A program made the translations under genes and the position numbers. Below the pieces are notes generated by a model that searched no databases, was not told the DNA's origin, and was given only the letters and a program-made list of their open reading frames with translations. This document shows positions 34,755-47,777 of a stretch of DNA of 64,000 nt, piece by piece (the stretch's first letter is position 1; the number at the start of each line of letters is the position of its first letter). The stretch is taken from contig JACVTC010000052.1 in assembly GCA_016946835.1 (NCBI GenBank), positions 291,001 to 355,000 of the forward strand, written 5' to 3'. The stretch comes from Neocallimastix lanati (nom. inval.) (taxonomy: Eukaryota > Neocallimastigomycota > Neocallimastigomycetes > Neocallimastigales > Neocallimastigaceae).

Positions 34755-34937
34755 TAAAATAATATTTATTATTATTATTATTATTATCATTATTATTAAT
34801 ATTAATATTATTATTATTATTATCATTATTATTAATATTAATATTAATATTATTATTATTATTATCATTATTATTAATATTAATATTAATATTAATATTA
34901 TTATTATTATTATTATTGCAATAATTTTAATGTTAAA

Positions 34938-34975
<38 letters not shown>
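34755..34975. repeat. ATT microsatellite and T run
   Basis: (ATT)n with ATC and ATTAAT interruptions at 34761-34918 in a three-fold repeated block, then a T run of about 30 at 34940-34969. Confidence 0.85.
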
Positions 34976-35104
34976 TTTTTATTTATAAATTCTATTAAAA
35001 TTTATGTTTTAATAATTAATTACATGTTTATTTCAACTATAATAATTTATTTTAAATAATAAATTTGGACATTACAATTTATTATAGTTTGTTTATAATA
35101 AGTT

Positions 35105-35810
35105 AATAGATATAAATAGGTATAGTTAAATATAAAATATAGCTTACTGTGATTTATATGAAAGAGAAGAAAAATATATTGATAAAGGAAAATTTTATTC
35201 AGTTAATATGTTATATGATAATCTTGCTAAACCTAATAAAATAAAATCAATAGAAAGGGGAAAGACAATAAAGATATTAAAAATAGCGAAAGGCCTGTTA
35301 ATAATGAAAAGAATGAAAACAACAAAACAAAAAATTTCTTCAATTCTTTACAATTTATGAGTCCTTTAAATAAAGAAATTTGTCATTCCTGGATTTCAAA
35401 TGTTTTTCATTGAACTATAAAAGTTCGATATTAATAGTTTTGACGACGAAAAAAAAAATATAAACCTATGGGCAGTATTTTTTAAAATAATTGATTATGT
35501 TTATAAAGAAGAAGGAAGAAAAAAAAAATTATATCAGAAAAGAGCAATTTAACACCAGAATTAAATCATAAATTAATAAGAATACCAGAAATTAAAGAAG
35601 CAATTGAAATATGTAAAACAATTAATATAGAGGAAGAAACTTATAGTAAAAATAGATTTTTTTAATTCGGAAGTTCATTATAAAATTATGTATATAAGAA
35701 AAAAAATGTAAACGTTTAAAAAAACTTAATAAAAGAATGGATAAAAAAATAAAAAAAGTGAAAGAAGAACAAAAAAAAAAAAAAAAAGGATGAAGAATTA
35801 AGAATAATTT
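35105..35810 (+). pseudogene. Decayed Rpn / PD-(D/E)XK transposase-like gene
   Basis: Coding-like blocks in shifting frames: AYCDLYEREEKYIDKGKFYS (35140-35199), FVIPGFQMFFIEL (about 35382-35420), then SFDDEKKNINLWAVFFKIID and LIRIPEIKEAIEICKTINIE. The last block resembles the C-terminal part of bacterial-type PD-(D/E)XK transposase/Rpn proteins, where a Pro-Glu-Ile-Lys-Glu-Ala helix is followed by an Asp/Glu-rich segment. No open frame remains. The assignment is tentative; the neighbouring AAA/PDDEXK relic is consistent with a cluster of gut-bacterial-like families. Confidence 0.4.
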
Positions 35811-36381
35811 ATAAAAAACTTACATATTATTGGTTTTTTTTTTTTTTTTTACACATTATAATCCATGGAGTTAATTATAATATATAATTATTCTTTAATC
35901 TTACACACACTTAATAAAAATAAAAATAATACTAATTTTTTTTTATTTTATTTTTAAGTAAAAATAATTTAATTTATGTTGAAAGTATGTTAATGTTATG
36001 CTAAAGTGAATGGTCATGGATAAATCATATAATTGGAAAAGAAGTAATGATAGTTTATTGTTTCAATCTGCCGATTAAAATTATTATTATTGTTGATTAG
36101 TATCATAATGTGTTTAATAGTCTTTTTTTTTTTTATTTATTTTTTATTTTTTATTTTAATTTTTATTTTTATTTTTATTTTTATTTTTATTAGTATTACA
36201 TTAATCAAAATTAGAGTTCCGTTTGATATATTTAACTATTATAATGAGAATAAGTACTAGTAAAAAAAAAAAAAAAAAAAAAAAGGTATAAACTATGAGA
36301 AGAATAGATAAATCATTTACAAAAAATGTAGAGTTGTACGTTCAACTAATTAAAATAGTAATTATTTTTTTAAAGAAAAAA

Positions 36382-36420
<39 letters not shown>

Positions 36421-36561
36421 ATATATATATATATATAATATAAAAAAAAAATGACAAATGAAAAATAAATAAATAAATAAATTAGTAAATAAATAAATAG
36501 ATAAAAAATAAGATGTGTAATACTTGAAAAAATATTTGAATTTATTTTTCTCTCATAAATT

Positions 36562-36630
36562 TATTAGACTTGAACAGTTTGATTTTAGGAACAAAGAAGA
36601 ATTCAACTGCTTTATTCATGCCTCATAGAT
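36562..36630 (+). pseudogene. Small LINE reverse-transcriptase scrap
   Basis: About 65 bases encode RLEQFDFRNKEEFNCF and align at the DNA level with 10758-10822 of the LINE remnant (RPEQYGFRNQEE). The surrounding DNA is filler. Confidence 0.5.
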
Positions 36631-36944
36631 TGAACATGGAATTGATATAAATAATAAATAAATAAATAAATAAAATAAAATAAAAAAAAGAGAATGTTAA
36701 ATATACTGAAAATAAAAATGAATCAATGATATAATAAATTGTTGAAAATGAATCATATATATATATGAGGAAAATGAAGTCTTTCTTATTTTTAGTTTAA
36801 ATAATTAAAATAAAAACAAAAAAATAATAATTAATAATAATAATAATAAGATAATAATAAAATAATTAAAATAAATATTAAAAAATAATTAAAAATTATA
36901 AAAGTAAAAAATTTATATATTACCTTTTTTAATTTTAAATATTT

Positions 36945-37155
<211 letters not shown>

Positions 37156-37416
37156 AAAAAAAAATATATATATATATATATATTATATTATAAATATTAT
37201 TAAAAACCTTAAACCTTATTTCATAAACAATTTAAATATTTTGGACCTAATGACTTTATATTTTGATTGTAATTACCTATTACAAATTAAATGGACATTT
37301 TCATTTGGTCCTTCATTTGGTATTTTTGGTATGGGATATTTTATTAATAATTTACCAAAACTGATAATGAAACGACGGAAAATTTCATTGGAGAACTTTA
37401 TATCCTTTTTATATTA

Positions 37417-37671
37417 ATTTAATATATTTTAATTTAATTAAAATTAAAAATTAATATTTAAAAATTTTATTAAAAAAAACTTTTTTTTTTTTTAATTCCT
37501 ACATTAATTGGAATAAACATTAAGAATAAATATAATATTAGAATAATAATAAAATGTTTTAACAATAATTTGTTTATAATCTCTTATAATATTTTCTATT
37601 TCAGAGGAACTTAATACTCCATATATTTTCTATTATATATATAGTGAAATTAACATTAATTCTTTATATAA

Positions 37672-37708
<37 letters not shown>

Positions 37709-40700
37709 TTTTATCTATACCTCTATTATCATTATTATTTTCTCTAGGTTCTTCTTATGAAACTTAAATTATAGATATAAATACTTTGAGTATTTTTCAA
37801 CACAATTTTTAAAGATTTTATCCAATTTTTTTAAGAAGTATATTTCTTTTGAACGTGATATTTATTGGTAATTTTCTCTTCATACATATATATATATATA
37901 TAAAATAGTTGAAACTATTTTTTCTAATTTTTTCATCATTTTTTAATAACTTTAATTTGTTGATATATAGGTTAAAATAGAAGTACTATTGACACCTTTT
38001 AATTTTGTTTCTAAATCATTCCACAAAAATGTAAAGTTTATTTTATTTTATTTTTTTTTATTTTCAACTCTATATGTTGTAATTGATAACCTTTAGGAGT
38101 GAATTAAATTAATTCTAATATATTCATTTTTTATAATAAAAAAATATTATAAATTAATTATTATAATATTAAAATATATATATTTGACGTATATTTAATA
38201 ATGAACACAAAATTTACTTATAATTAAATATATTTTATATAATATTAAAAAAAATGTATTATTTAATATTATTTATTAATGAAAAAAAAAAAAAAAAAAA
38301 AAAAAAACTATTTATATATATATATATATACTTCTAAATACTATATTAGTCATAATGCCTATTTTTGTTACTGTAATACATAAAAATAATAAAATAACAT
38401 ATAAAATATTTTATGTATCAATTGATTCTCATCAATAACTTAAGTGTTTTCATAGCTACCGACATCCTTCATTATCTAATAATGATATATTTGAATTTTT
38501 AACTGGACTAATTAATATACTTTGAATTGTTCTATGAATTTCATCACCCATAATATTAAAATTTGTATAAAGAAGTAATTAACAAATTACCTAATTTATT
38601 TTTCATAAAAAAATTCAATAAATAATGATTAAAAGAAAAAAATTGAAAAAAGTATTATTAAATATCAACATCAGTAGTTCTATAAAATTGAATTTTCCTA
38701 TTATTAATGAAATATTTTACTTTTAAATTGCCCTAATATTTAAAATTTTATTCTTAAAAAAAAAAAAAAAATTATAATTTTCCATAAAGGTTGGTAGGTT
38801 CAAGTACTACAACTTTATTTAAATAGAATTACAATATATATTTTTATTAATTAGAAATAAATAATTATTAGATAACCATTTTAAATAGTTACTAACAATT
38901 ATCAGTAAACTATATTACAATTATTTTAAATCTTTTTTTTTTTTAATATCTAAAATTCAAATTTGTCGAAAATTTGAAATATTAATTTATGGTTTTGACT
39001 TTCCAACCTTGGTTATACTTCATATAACCATGATATTATTTAGATTTTTGCTATAAAAATTATATGTGATCGTAAATAAAAAAGAAATTTGAAGAGATAA
39101 TATGAACTAAAGACAAAAATTATTTATATAATTGGACTTGACAATTATTTTAAAAACTTGCTATCACAGGTGGTTAATGGGAATTGATAATTTAAAATAA
39201 TAAAATTATATAACAAATTATTTTCTATTTTTATAATATTTTACACCTCTATTAAACTCCAATCAATAGTGATTATTATATTTAATTAAATAGATATTTC
39301 TTTTAAAGTGGAAATTGATTAAAACAAGCAGATTAAAAACAGTTGAAAGAATAAAAGAAAATTTCAATAAAGTATTTTATATCCTTTATATATATATCTT
39401 TTTAAATAAAAAATTTCCTTTTTATTGAATAAATCTTAAATATTATTATATCAAATTTTATTCAACTGATATTTATCATTTAATTCAACAGGAAAAGATA
39501 AATTTTCTTTATCAACGACCATCACCCAAATACATATAAATTATAATATCTTTTATAATATAACATTATTTTTTTTTTCTTTTCCAAAATAGAAGTAACT
39601 CTCTATAAATAAATTAATAATAAATAAAATATAATAAAATAATGTATTTGATATTAAAAAAAATATTTATTCATTTTAAAATAAATAGAAATGATTATGT
39701 TTTAATTGTTTTGTTAAAACTAATAGAATTAATGTACTTATAAATTGTTATAATTATATTATTGTCATAACAAAATAAAATAAATCAATAAATTAATAAA
39801 TCTATGAATCAATAGTTAAATATATATAATATGTTATAATAATACATAAATATTATCATATCATATTGTATTTTTTTTTTCTTCTTAGTAATATAATAAT
39901 ATTAAAATATTTTTTTCTTTTGCTTAAATATTTAGTATATATTTAAAAATATTAACACATTTATATTTATTTCTAAACCTGATTTAAATATATATATATA
40001 CATATAATATATGTATATACATTATATTATTTTATTTCGTTTTATTTTATTTTATATAATATATATATATGTATGTTTTCTTTAATAAATAAAATTTTTT
40101 TAAAAAAAAATTATAAAATAAAATAAAATACAATGCAACAACACAAAAAAAAAAAAAAAAAACTGTCCATACAAAAGATTAAATTAACAAATTTACAAAA
40201 GCAAGAAACATCCAAAAAATAATAAAAATAAAAACAAATATTACTAAGTCTTTTTTTTAAAAATAAAAATAATACCAATAAAATATTTAATAAAAATAAA
40301 AATATAAAAAATAATAAATAAATAAATAAATAAATAAATTATAAATTATTGGTATAGAATATACAAGGATCATCAGGTTTATGGTTTAGTTAACAAAACA
40401 TCTAAGCTATTGCCATAAATTAATTTATAATAAGATAAATAATATATACAACAGAAATTATATTTTATTTATTTATTATTTATTTATTATTTATTTATTA
40501 TTTATTTATTTATTTATTTTGTATTCTTGATAAAAAAAAAAATTAAAAAATTATTTGCTAAAAAAGTTTATTTTAATTCTTTTTTATTCTTTTTTTTTTT
40601 TTTAGACAACATAATTAATTAATTAACCCAAAATTTAAAAAAAAAAAAAAAAAAATTAATTCTTTTGTGTAATATTAATTTAAAAAAAAAAAAAATTTAA

Positions 40701-42651
40701 ATTCCATAAAGAATTTTTTCTTAAACTAAATTTATTTATATTCATAATTATTTAATCATTTATTTATTTAATCATTTATTTGTTTATTCAATTATTTAAT
40801 TAATTAATTATTTATTTATTTATTTAATTATTTATTTAATTAATTAATTATTTATTTAATAATTTATTTATTTATTCAATTATTTATTTAATAATTTATT
40901 TATTTATTCAATTATTTATTTAATGTTACACCAAATTATTATTCTGCTTATTATCAGTAAAAGTATTTTAAATTAAATGGAAGATGATCTAACATTAATT
41001 GCTTTTTTTTTTTACATTCTATAAATTTAGTTTCATATTTAAACATTTTTTTTAAAAAAAGAAAAACTATCAATATCTCTACTAATAATTACTACATATA
41101 ATATTTATTAATAATAATATACATAATATACATAATATACTAATTAAAGTAATCTTGTAAAATAATTCAATTGATATTAATCTATTTAATTATTAATCTA
41201 TTTAAATTTTTATATATATTCTATGAAATTGTTATTTGTTATTGGATATATATATTAGATAATAAATAATATTTATATTTAATTTTTAATATTCATTTGA
41301 ATATTATTTATTCTTAAAATGTCAATCAATAAATACTTTAGAAAAGGAAAGAAAGAAAGAAAGAAAGAAAGAAACTATCGAATAAATAATTATAAATATT
41401 AAAAATAAAAAATTAAATAAAATATAAAAGTTATTATTATTATCATTATTTTTTAATTAATAATAATTAAATATTTATATATATTTTTTTATATTAATAA
41501 TTTAATAATTTTAATAATTTTGATAATTTTAATATTTTTTTTATATGTTTTATCTAATTTTTCATGATTATGTCATCATTAATTATTAAATAAATATGCT
41601 ATAACAACTCTGTTAAAAATATAATTTTAAATGTAAAAATTACATAAATCAATATTAATTGTAACGATGTATAATTGTAAATATATCAAATATTTATATA
41701 TGTAATAATTGTATTATAAATTTTATTTGAAAAACTAATTATGAAAAAATTAAATTGTAATTTATAAAATAATTTTTAATAATAATCAAATTAATATTTA
41801 TATATAATAAAAAATAAAAATTTTATTATATAGTTATGTTATACTTATTGAAAAGAAATGAAATGTTAATAATAATAATAATATAGATGGATATAATTAT
41901 ATATATATTTTTTCCATATTATATAAATATTAATATATATATATATATTATAATTGAATATCCAAAGCTTTAGTATTAAATTTATATGTCAAATGTACAA
42001 AAAAAAAAAAAAAAAAATTAATTAAATAATTAAAGTATTCTTTTGGGCAAACCATTAAAAATAAATAAAAAGTAGTGAACAAATAAATAAATATTAATAT
42101 TTATATATTTTTAATATTAAATCAATAAATTTTATATTGGGAATTGTAATGTGTCTCATATCTTTTTTTTTCTTTTTTCGTTTAATTGTAACTGTATATA
42201 ATTATGTAAGAAAGTATTAAGTATTATGACTAATAATAAATAAATAAATAAATACATTAGTAAAATAGATAAAAAAAAAAATAATAAAAAAAAAAAAAAA
42301 AAAAAAAAAAGAAAATTAAATAATGAACACAAATTATTTACTTTATATGTTTGGAAATAGAATAAAATTTTAACTACAATATATATAATATAAATAATAA
42401 TATTAATAATAATATATTAATATTAATATATATCATATCATATTATATTATTATTAATTTATAATTGTATAGTACAATATAATAATAATAATAATGAATT
42501 ATAATATATAATATATAGATATAGAATTTTTTAAATTTTTAAATTTTTTGAAAATTTAAAATATTATAAAAGAAAGTAAAAGTTTCTATTATTTTTTAAA
42601 AACAAATTTTTTTCAATACATTATTTAAAAAAAAAAAAAACAATAAATAAA
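37417..42651. other. 5.2-kb gene-poor region
   Basis: A+T-rich DNA with TATATA tracts, poly-A/T runs and short TTTA/AATA microsatellites (40465-40520, 40740-40925) and an AAAG run (41345-41373). Weak coding-like scraps were seen on the minus strand near 38000-38060 (FLWNDLETKLKGVNS) and 38450-38560 (MGDEIHRTIQSILISPVKN), too short to name. No complete gene is seen. Confidence 0.5.
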
Positions 42652-43533
42652 ATGGGTAAGATCGCTATTCTTGGTTCTACTGGTAAATTTGGTGGAAAAA
42701 CCATTGATTATCTCATTGAACGTGGTGTCAGTCCATCTGATATTATTGCTATTTATCGTAACGAAGAAAAGGCTCTTCCACTTAAGGATAGAGGTATTGA
42801 AATCAGATATGGTGATTATTCAAAAGATACTTTTTCTCCAGCTGTTTTTGAAGGAGCTGAAAAGTTACTTTTTGTTTCCAGTAGTTCATGGACTGAATTT
42901 GAACGTATTCAAGAACATGTATTTGTTCTTGATAATGTTCGTAAGTCTGGTATTAAACACATTGTTTACACTAGTATGGCCAATCCAGAAGGATCTATTT
43001 TCAAACATGAACAAACTCACGTTTCTACTGAACTTGCTATTAAGGCTACTAATATCCCATACACTATCTTACGTAATACTTTTTACTTACAATATTTCCT
43101 TGTTCAAAAGGATTTAAAGCGTTGTGTTGACAGCGGTATATTTTATAATCTTTCTGAAGGTAAGAAAATTAATTTAGTCACTCGTGATAATATGGCTAAA
43201 GCTGCTGCTGTTATTTTAACCACTGAAGGTCACCTTAATAAGACCTATGAAATTACTGCACCAAAGGCCTATTCCTACAAGGATATTTGCGATATTTTAT
43301 CTGATGTTTCTGGTAAAAAAATTGAATTTGTTAAAACTACTGAAAAGGAATATTTAGCTTATTTAGCTTCTCTTGGTATTCCAGAAAAGTACCAAAAATG
43401 GGATTCCTTATATGCTCAAAAGAATTATGCTTGTGGATGGGCTGAAAAGGTTAGTCCAGATTTAGCTAATCTTATTGGAGAAGAAAATATTACTACTCCA
43501 AGACAAATTATTGAAACTATGGATTTTAATTAA
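42652..43533 (+). CDS. NmrA/QorB-type NAD(P)-binding oxidoreductase
   Basis: An intronless frame of 293 residues with the size and layout of atypical short-chain dehydrogenases of the NmrA / quinone oxidoreductase 2 (QorB, YtfG) group. The N terminus IAILGSTGKFGG holds the GxxGxxG nucleotide-binding motif (G8, G11, G14). Further family features: IIAIYRNEEKA after strand 2, a short GDYSK turn, KLLFVSSSS, IKHIVYTSMANPEG, TELAIKATNIPYTILRNTFY and a C-terminal KTYEITAPKAYSYKDICDIL block as in QorB. Such proteins use NADPH to reduce quinones or act as redox sensors; substrate here is unknown. The start is fixed by the AAATAAAATGGGT context and by family length. Higher G+C, no intron and the closer likeness to bacterial QorB than to fungal NmrA suggest transfer from bacteria (inference). 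Cytosolic; no signal peptide. Confidence 0.9.
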   Translation: MGKIAILGSTGKFGGKTIDYLIERGVSPSDIIAIYRNEEKALPLKDRGIEIRYGDYSKDTFSPAVFEGAEKLLFVSSSSWTEFERIQEHVFVLDNVRKSGIKHIVYTSMANPEGSIFKHEQTHVSTELAIKATNIPYTILRNTFYLQYFLVQKDLKRCVDSGIFYNLSEGKKINLVTRDNMAKAAAVILTTEGHLNKTYEITAPKAYSYKDICDILSDVSGKKIEFVKTTEKEYLAYLASLGIPEKYQKWDSLYAQKNYACGWAEKVSPDLANLIGEENITTPRQIIETMDFN

Positions 43534-44850
43534 ATAATTCAAATGAATTAGATCAATATTAAGAAAAAAGAAATATATATAATATATATGTATATAAATA
43601 AAATTTTACTTATTTTCATATTATTTATTAACAAATAAACAAAACAAAAACAAAAACAAAAAACAAAAACAAAAAAATAAGTAAGAAATTGAAAATATAT
43701 TAAAAAAAATACAATGTCATTTTTTAATTATTATCATAGCCTATAAACAAAAGATAGAAAAATTTATCTACATTATAAAAAAATAGAATATTAGATATGT
43801 TTATACAAAATTAAGGAATAAATTAGCAAATAAATCAAAACAAAAAACAAATAAAAAAGGTATTATATAATAATGAATAGAATAATGAATATAAAAAAAT
43901 AAAGTATGTATAATATAAAAATATAAATAAAATAAAAATCTTCATAAAAATATTAAATATAATAATATGTTTCAATATTCTTTTATTTTCATTATAGAAT
44001 AATCAATTTTCCATTTTCATTGCTACTTTTAGATAGAGAAAAAAATTTTTATATTAAAAGTATTTTTATTTTTGTTAATTTTTGTTTTATAATATTGTAT
44101 TAATATCTTCTATCAATATCTTAATTTATAATATCTTTATGCTTAATTTTTCCCCATATTATTTATTAATTTATATATACTATGTCATATTATTTTTTGT
44201 TTTTAATTTTTTTTGTCAACTTAATTTTTTTTTTTTTTTTGTCTATTTTATTTAATTTTATTTTTTTTATTATTAATATATTAAATTATTAATTATTAAG
44301 TTAATTCCAATTGATTTCATTGGTTAAAATGATTGTTGATCAATAAATAATGAATTTTTTAAATTAATTAATTAAATTAAAAAATTGTTTAAAAAGAAAA
44401 TAAAAAAGATTATTTAAAGAAAAAATAATAATAATAATAATAATTATTAGTTGTTTCTTTTCTATCATCTTTTTTATTTATATTTATTATAAAATATAAA
44501 TATATTTATTTATATTTTTATGTGTATATTAATATATATATATAATTTTTATTTTATTTTATTTTATACTTTTTAATATTATTTATTATATGTTTACTTT
44601 TTAACGATGGATAGTGTCATTCTTTTTAAACACAAAAGAAAACGTTGACTAAATTATTTATTTTTTAATTTATTTATTATTTAAATTATATATTAAAAAT
44701 ATTTGAATTAAAATTTTTTTTTTTTTAGATATTTTACCTTTGATAATATAAAAAATAACATACAACAATTATTTAATTACTTATTATTCAATTACTTATT
44801 ATTCAATTATTTATTATTCAATAATTTATTATTTAATTATTTATTATTTA
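43534..44850. other. 3' flank and filler between oxidoreductase and transporter
   Basis: It contains AAAAAC repeats (43640-43675), poly-T and A+T-rich DNA. No gene is seen. Confidence 0.55.
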
Positions 44851-44852
44851 AT

Positions 44853-45215
44853 TATTCATTAGAATTATTGGAGAATGGAGTAAGACACCCACAATTGTTC
44901 ATTACAGGATAATCAGTAGTAGATACTGATCTTCGATTTATATCGATATTACTATTTTTAAATTGGAATATTAGACAAAATAGGATAAAATTGTTTTAAT
45001 TCTTCAGTTTCATTTATTAATTTCCACATTTTCTTTTTTTTTTTTTTTTTTTTTTTTGACAGTTTCTTCCATTAATTCCACATTTTCATCTTTTTTGAGC
45101 ATCTTTAAAGAATTAGAAATATCATTTACATTATATTTAGTTTCATTTCTTCTTTCTTGACAAAATTTTTTTTTCGAATATAAAAGTGTCCTTAAGTTTA
45201 TATTAATTATCTTCT
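44853..45215 (-). pseudogene. Possible small decayed coding remnant
   Basis: On the minus strand, pieces read LRTLLYSKKKFCQERRNETK, NDISNSLKMLKKDENVELMEET, an interrupting A/T run (45037-45057), ELKQFYPILSNIPI, then in another frame INRRSVSTTDYPVMNNCGCL and a stop. The composition is coding-like but it is frameshifted and unrecognised. Low confidence. Confidence 0.3.
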
Positions 45216-46259
45216 GTATTGTAATAAATCATAGATTCAAAATAATTAATAAGTGTATATATATATAAAAACATTTACAAAAAAAAAAAATTTTTTTTAT
45301 AATTAATATTATTATTAAAAATAAAAACAAAATAATTACTATTTAAAAAAAAAATAATAACAAAAATAAATAAATATGTTACACCAAATTATTTTAAATA
45401 TTCGGAAGCTTAACATAAAATTTAATATAATAAAAAAAATTTTTTTTTTAATATATAATTTATAAAAAGATTTCATATTAAAAATGACTTTTTTTTTTAT
45501 GTATTATCTTTCAAAAAAAATAATTTATATCAATATAAATAAATATATTTTTAGCATAAAATACAATATTTTTTAAAGCAATTATAAATTCTTTTAATGA
45601 ATATTATTATTATTTTTATTATATATAAAAAAATGGAATTTTAAAGTAATTTTAAAAATTTATAACTAAAATAAATTTTTACTATTATAAAAACTTATAA
45701 TGAGGAAAAAAAATTATTTAAAAAAAATAATTATAATATCATTAATATAATCTATTATATAATAATATTTAAAATATTTTAAAATATCATTTTGAATTAA
45801 TTTTTAAATATTTAATTCAAAATATATAACAAAATAAATTATCCCTAAATGATTTTTTTTTTCTTTTTTTTTTTTTTTTTTTTTTTTTGTTTTATTAACA
45901 TTTCCTAATTTCTGTCTTCAATAAATATATTTTATTGATTTACATAATATTTTCTTTAAAATTTAAAATCTCTTAGTTTTAATTTTTATAATATATATAT
46001 ATTAAATACTATAATAAAAATTTTAAATTCATAAATTAAATAATAAATATTTAGTAATTATATTTAATACTTTATCCTTTTAATATATACATCATTTTAT
46101 TAAATCCTAATTAATTTTATTTTTATATAAATACTAAAAATTTTCTTTCTTTTTTAAAATAATTAAACTAATAATTAAACTAAACATTTATTTTAAATTA
46201 ATTTAAGATAAAAAAAAAAAAAAAAGAATAAATAAATAAATAAAAAATATATATATATT
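45216..46259. other. Upstream filler of the sugar transporter gene
   Basis: A+T-rich DNA with a long T run (about 45860-45888) and an A run (46210-46225) before the start codon. No gene is seen. Confidence 0.5.
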
Positions 46260-47777
46260 ATGAATAGTTTTCAATTATTAGTTGCTTTAATCGCTTCATT
46301 TGGTGGTCTTCTTTTCGGTTATGAAGTTGGTGTCATGAATGTCGTTCTGGTTATGGACGCTTTCCGTATCTTCTTTAGATTCTTCAGTTGGAATGGTGGT
46401 GCTCTTGATGAAAAAGGTAATAATATTAAGGGTAATGAAGAAAAAATGTATCGTAAATTAGAAGAAGCTGAAAATAAAGCTACTCTTGAAGGTGTTATTA
46501 CCTCCAGTTTCGTTCTTGGAGCTCTTTGTGGGGCTCTTATGGCTACCTACCTTGGTGAAAAATATGGTCGTCAAAGAACCATTATGATCGGTGCTTGTAT
46601 TTTCACTTGTGGTGCCATCATCCAAGGTTTATCTGCTCGTACTTGGATTATGATTGCTATTGGTCGTCTTATCACTGGTCTTTCCATTGGTTGTAATGGT
46701 GTCCTTTGTCCAACTTATATTTCTGAAGTTGCTCCAGCTAAGATCAGAGGTACACTTTCTTCTTGCTACCAACTTATGACCACTTTTGGTATTATTGTTG
46801 CAGCTACCATTAACTCCATTGTCTGGTATTACACCAATGCTAGACCAGAAGATTTAGGTACTCCAAGAAACGATGTATGGAAAGAAGTTTCAAACTATGA
46901 ATGGAGATTTGCGCTTTTATTCCAAGTTGTTCCAGGTTTTGGTCTTGCCACTCTCATGTGTTTCCTTCCAAAATCACCACGTTGGTTATGTTCTAAGGAT
47001 CGTGATGAAGAAGCTGTTCAAGTTTTAGCTAAACTTAATACTGCTTCTACTTCTGATGAGCTTGTTCAAAGTGAACTTAAAGCCATCCAAGAAGATGTTG
47101 CCGCTACTCGTGCTGCTGGTTCTTCTTCCTTCGGTGAACTTTTCAGTCCTGTTATTCGTCGTCGTACTTTCATTACTTTCTTAATGCAACTCTTCCAACA
47201 ATGGACAGGTATTAATGTCATTATGTACTACCAATCACAAATTTACAATGAAATTGGTTTCACTAAATTCATGTCTACGGTCGTTCTTCCAATTATTAAC
47301 AACTTCGTCAACTTCATTTCTACCTTCCCAGGTATGTGGGGTATTGAAAGATTAGGTCGTAAGACTTTATTAGTTATTGGATCACTTATGATGATGGCCT
47401 TCCACATCTCTACTTGGGCTTTCTCTACTCAAACGGATAAGGGTAAATTATGGCAATATTTAGCGGTTGCTAGTATTTTCCTTATGGTCTTCTCCTTTAC
47501 CTGGACTTGGGGACCAGTTCCATGGGTTCACCAAGCTGAAGTTTTCCCACTTCGTATCAGAGTTAAAGGATCAGCCGTTGGTACTGTTTCTAACTTCCTT
47601 AACAATTGGATTATTGCGAATGTTAGTCCAGCTCTTATGAAAGCCTGGTCTACCAAATCTTTCCTTCTTTTCGCCGCTGCCTGTCTTCTTGCCTGGGTTT
47701 ACTCTCAATTCTATGTTATTGAATGTAAGGGACTTAGTATTGATGAAATGGATGCAAAGATGGCAGGTAAAGCATAA
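46260..47777 (+). CDS. MFS sugar transporter
   Basis: An intronless 505-residue frame of the sugar porter family, about the usual length for fungal hexose transporters, with about 12 hydrophobic segments. Signatures: FGYEVGVMN in TM1, GEKYGRQRTIM (about 96-106) in loop 2-3, GRLITGLSIGCNG and ISEVAPAKIRGTL (about 137-165), PKSPRWL (about 238-244), QQWTGINVIMYYQ (about 313-325), ERLGRKT (about 363-369) and WGPVPWVHQAEVFPLRIR (about 417-434). The QQWTG/INVIMYY block is typical of glucose/hexose or xylose carriers of the plasma membrane; the sugar cannot be fixed by eye. The loop between TM1 and TM2 is longer than usual and charged. C+T-rich third positions and high G+C for this genome suggest high expression. 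Confidence 0.95.
   Translation: MNSFQLLVALIASFGGLLFGYEVGVMNVVLVMDAFRIFFRFFSWNGGALDEKGNNIKGNEEKMYRKLEEAENKATLEGVITSSFVLGALCGALMATYLGEKYGRQRTIMIGACIFTCGAIIQGLSARTWIMIAIGRLITGLSIGCNGVLCPTYISEVAPAKIRGTLSSCYQLMTTFGIIVAATINSIVWYYTNARPEDLGTPRNDVWKEVSNYEWRFALLFQVVPGFGLATLMCFLPKSPRWLCSKDRDEEAVQVLAKLNTASTSDELVQSELKAIQEDVAATRAAGSSSFGELFSPVIRRRTFITFLMQLFQQWTGINVIMYYQSQIYNEIGFTKFMSTVVLPIINNFVNFISTFPGMWGIERLGRKTLLVIGSLMMMAFHISTWAFSTQTDKGKLWQYLAVASIFLMVFSFTWTWGPVPWVHQAEVFPLRIRVKGSAVGTVSNFLNNWIIANVSPALMKAWSTKSFLLFAAACLLAWVYSQFYVIECKGLSIDEMDAKMAGKA

Noticed and set aside
38795-38830. GGTTCAAGTACTAC resembling a tRNA B box / T arm
   Set aside because: No acceptor stem, D arm or anticodon arm can be formed around it.
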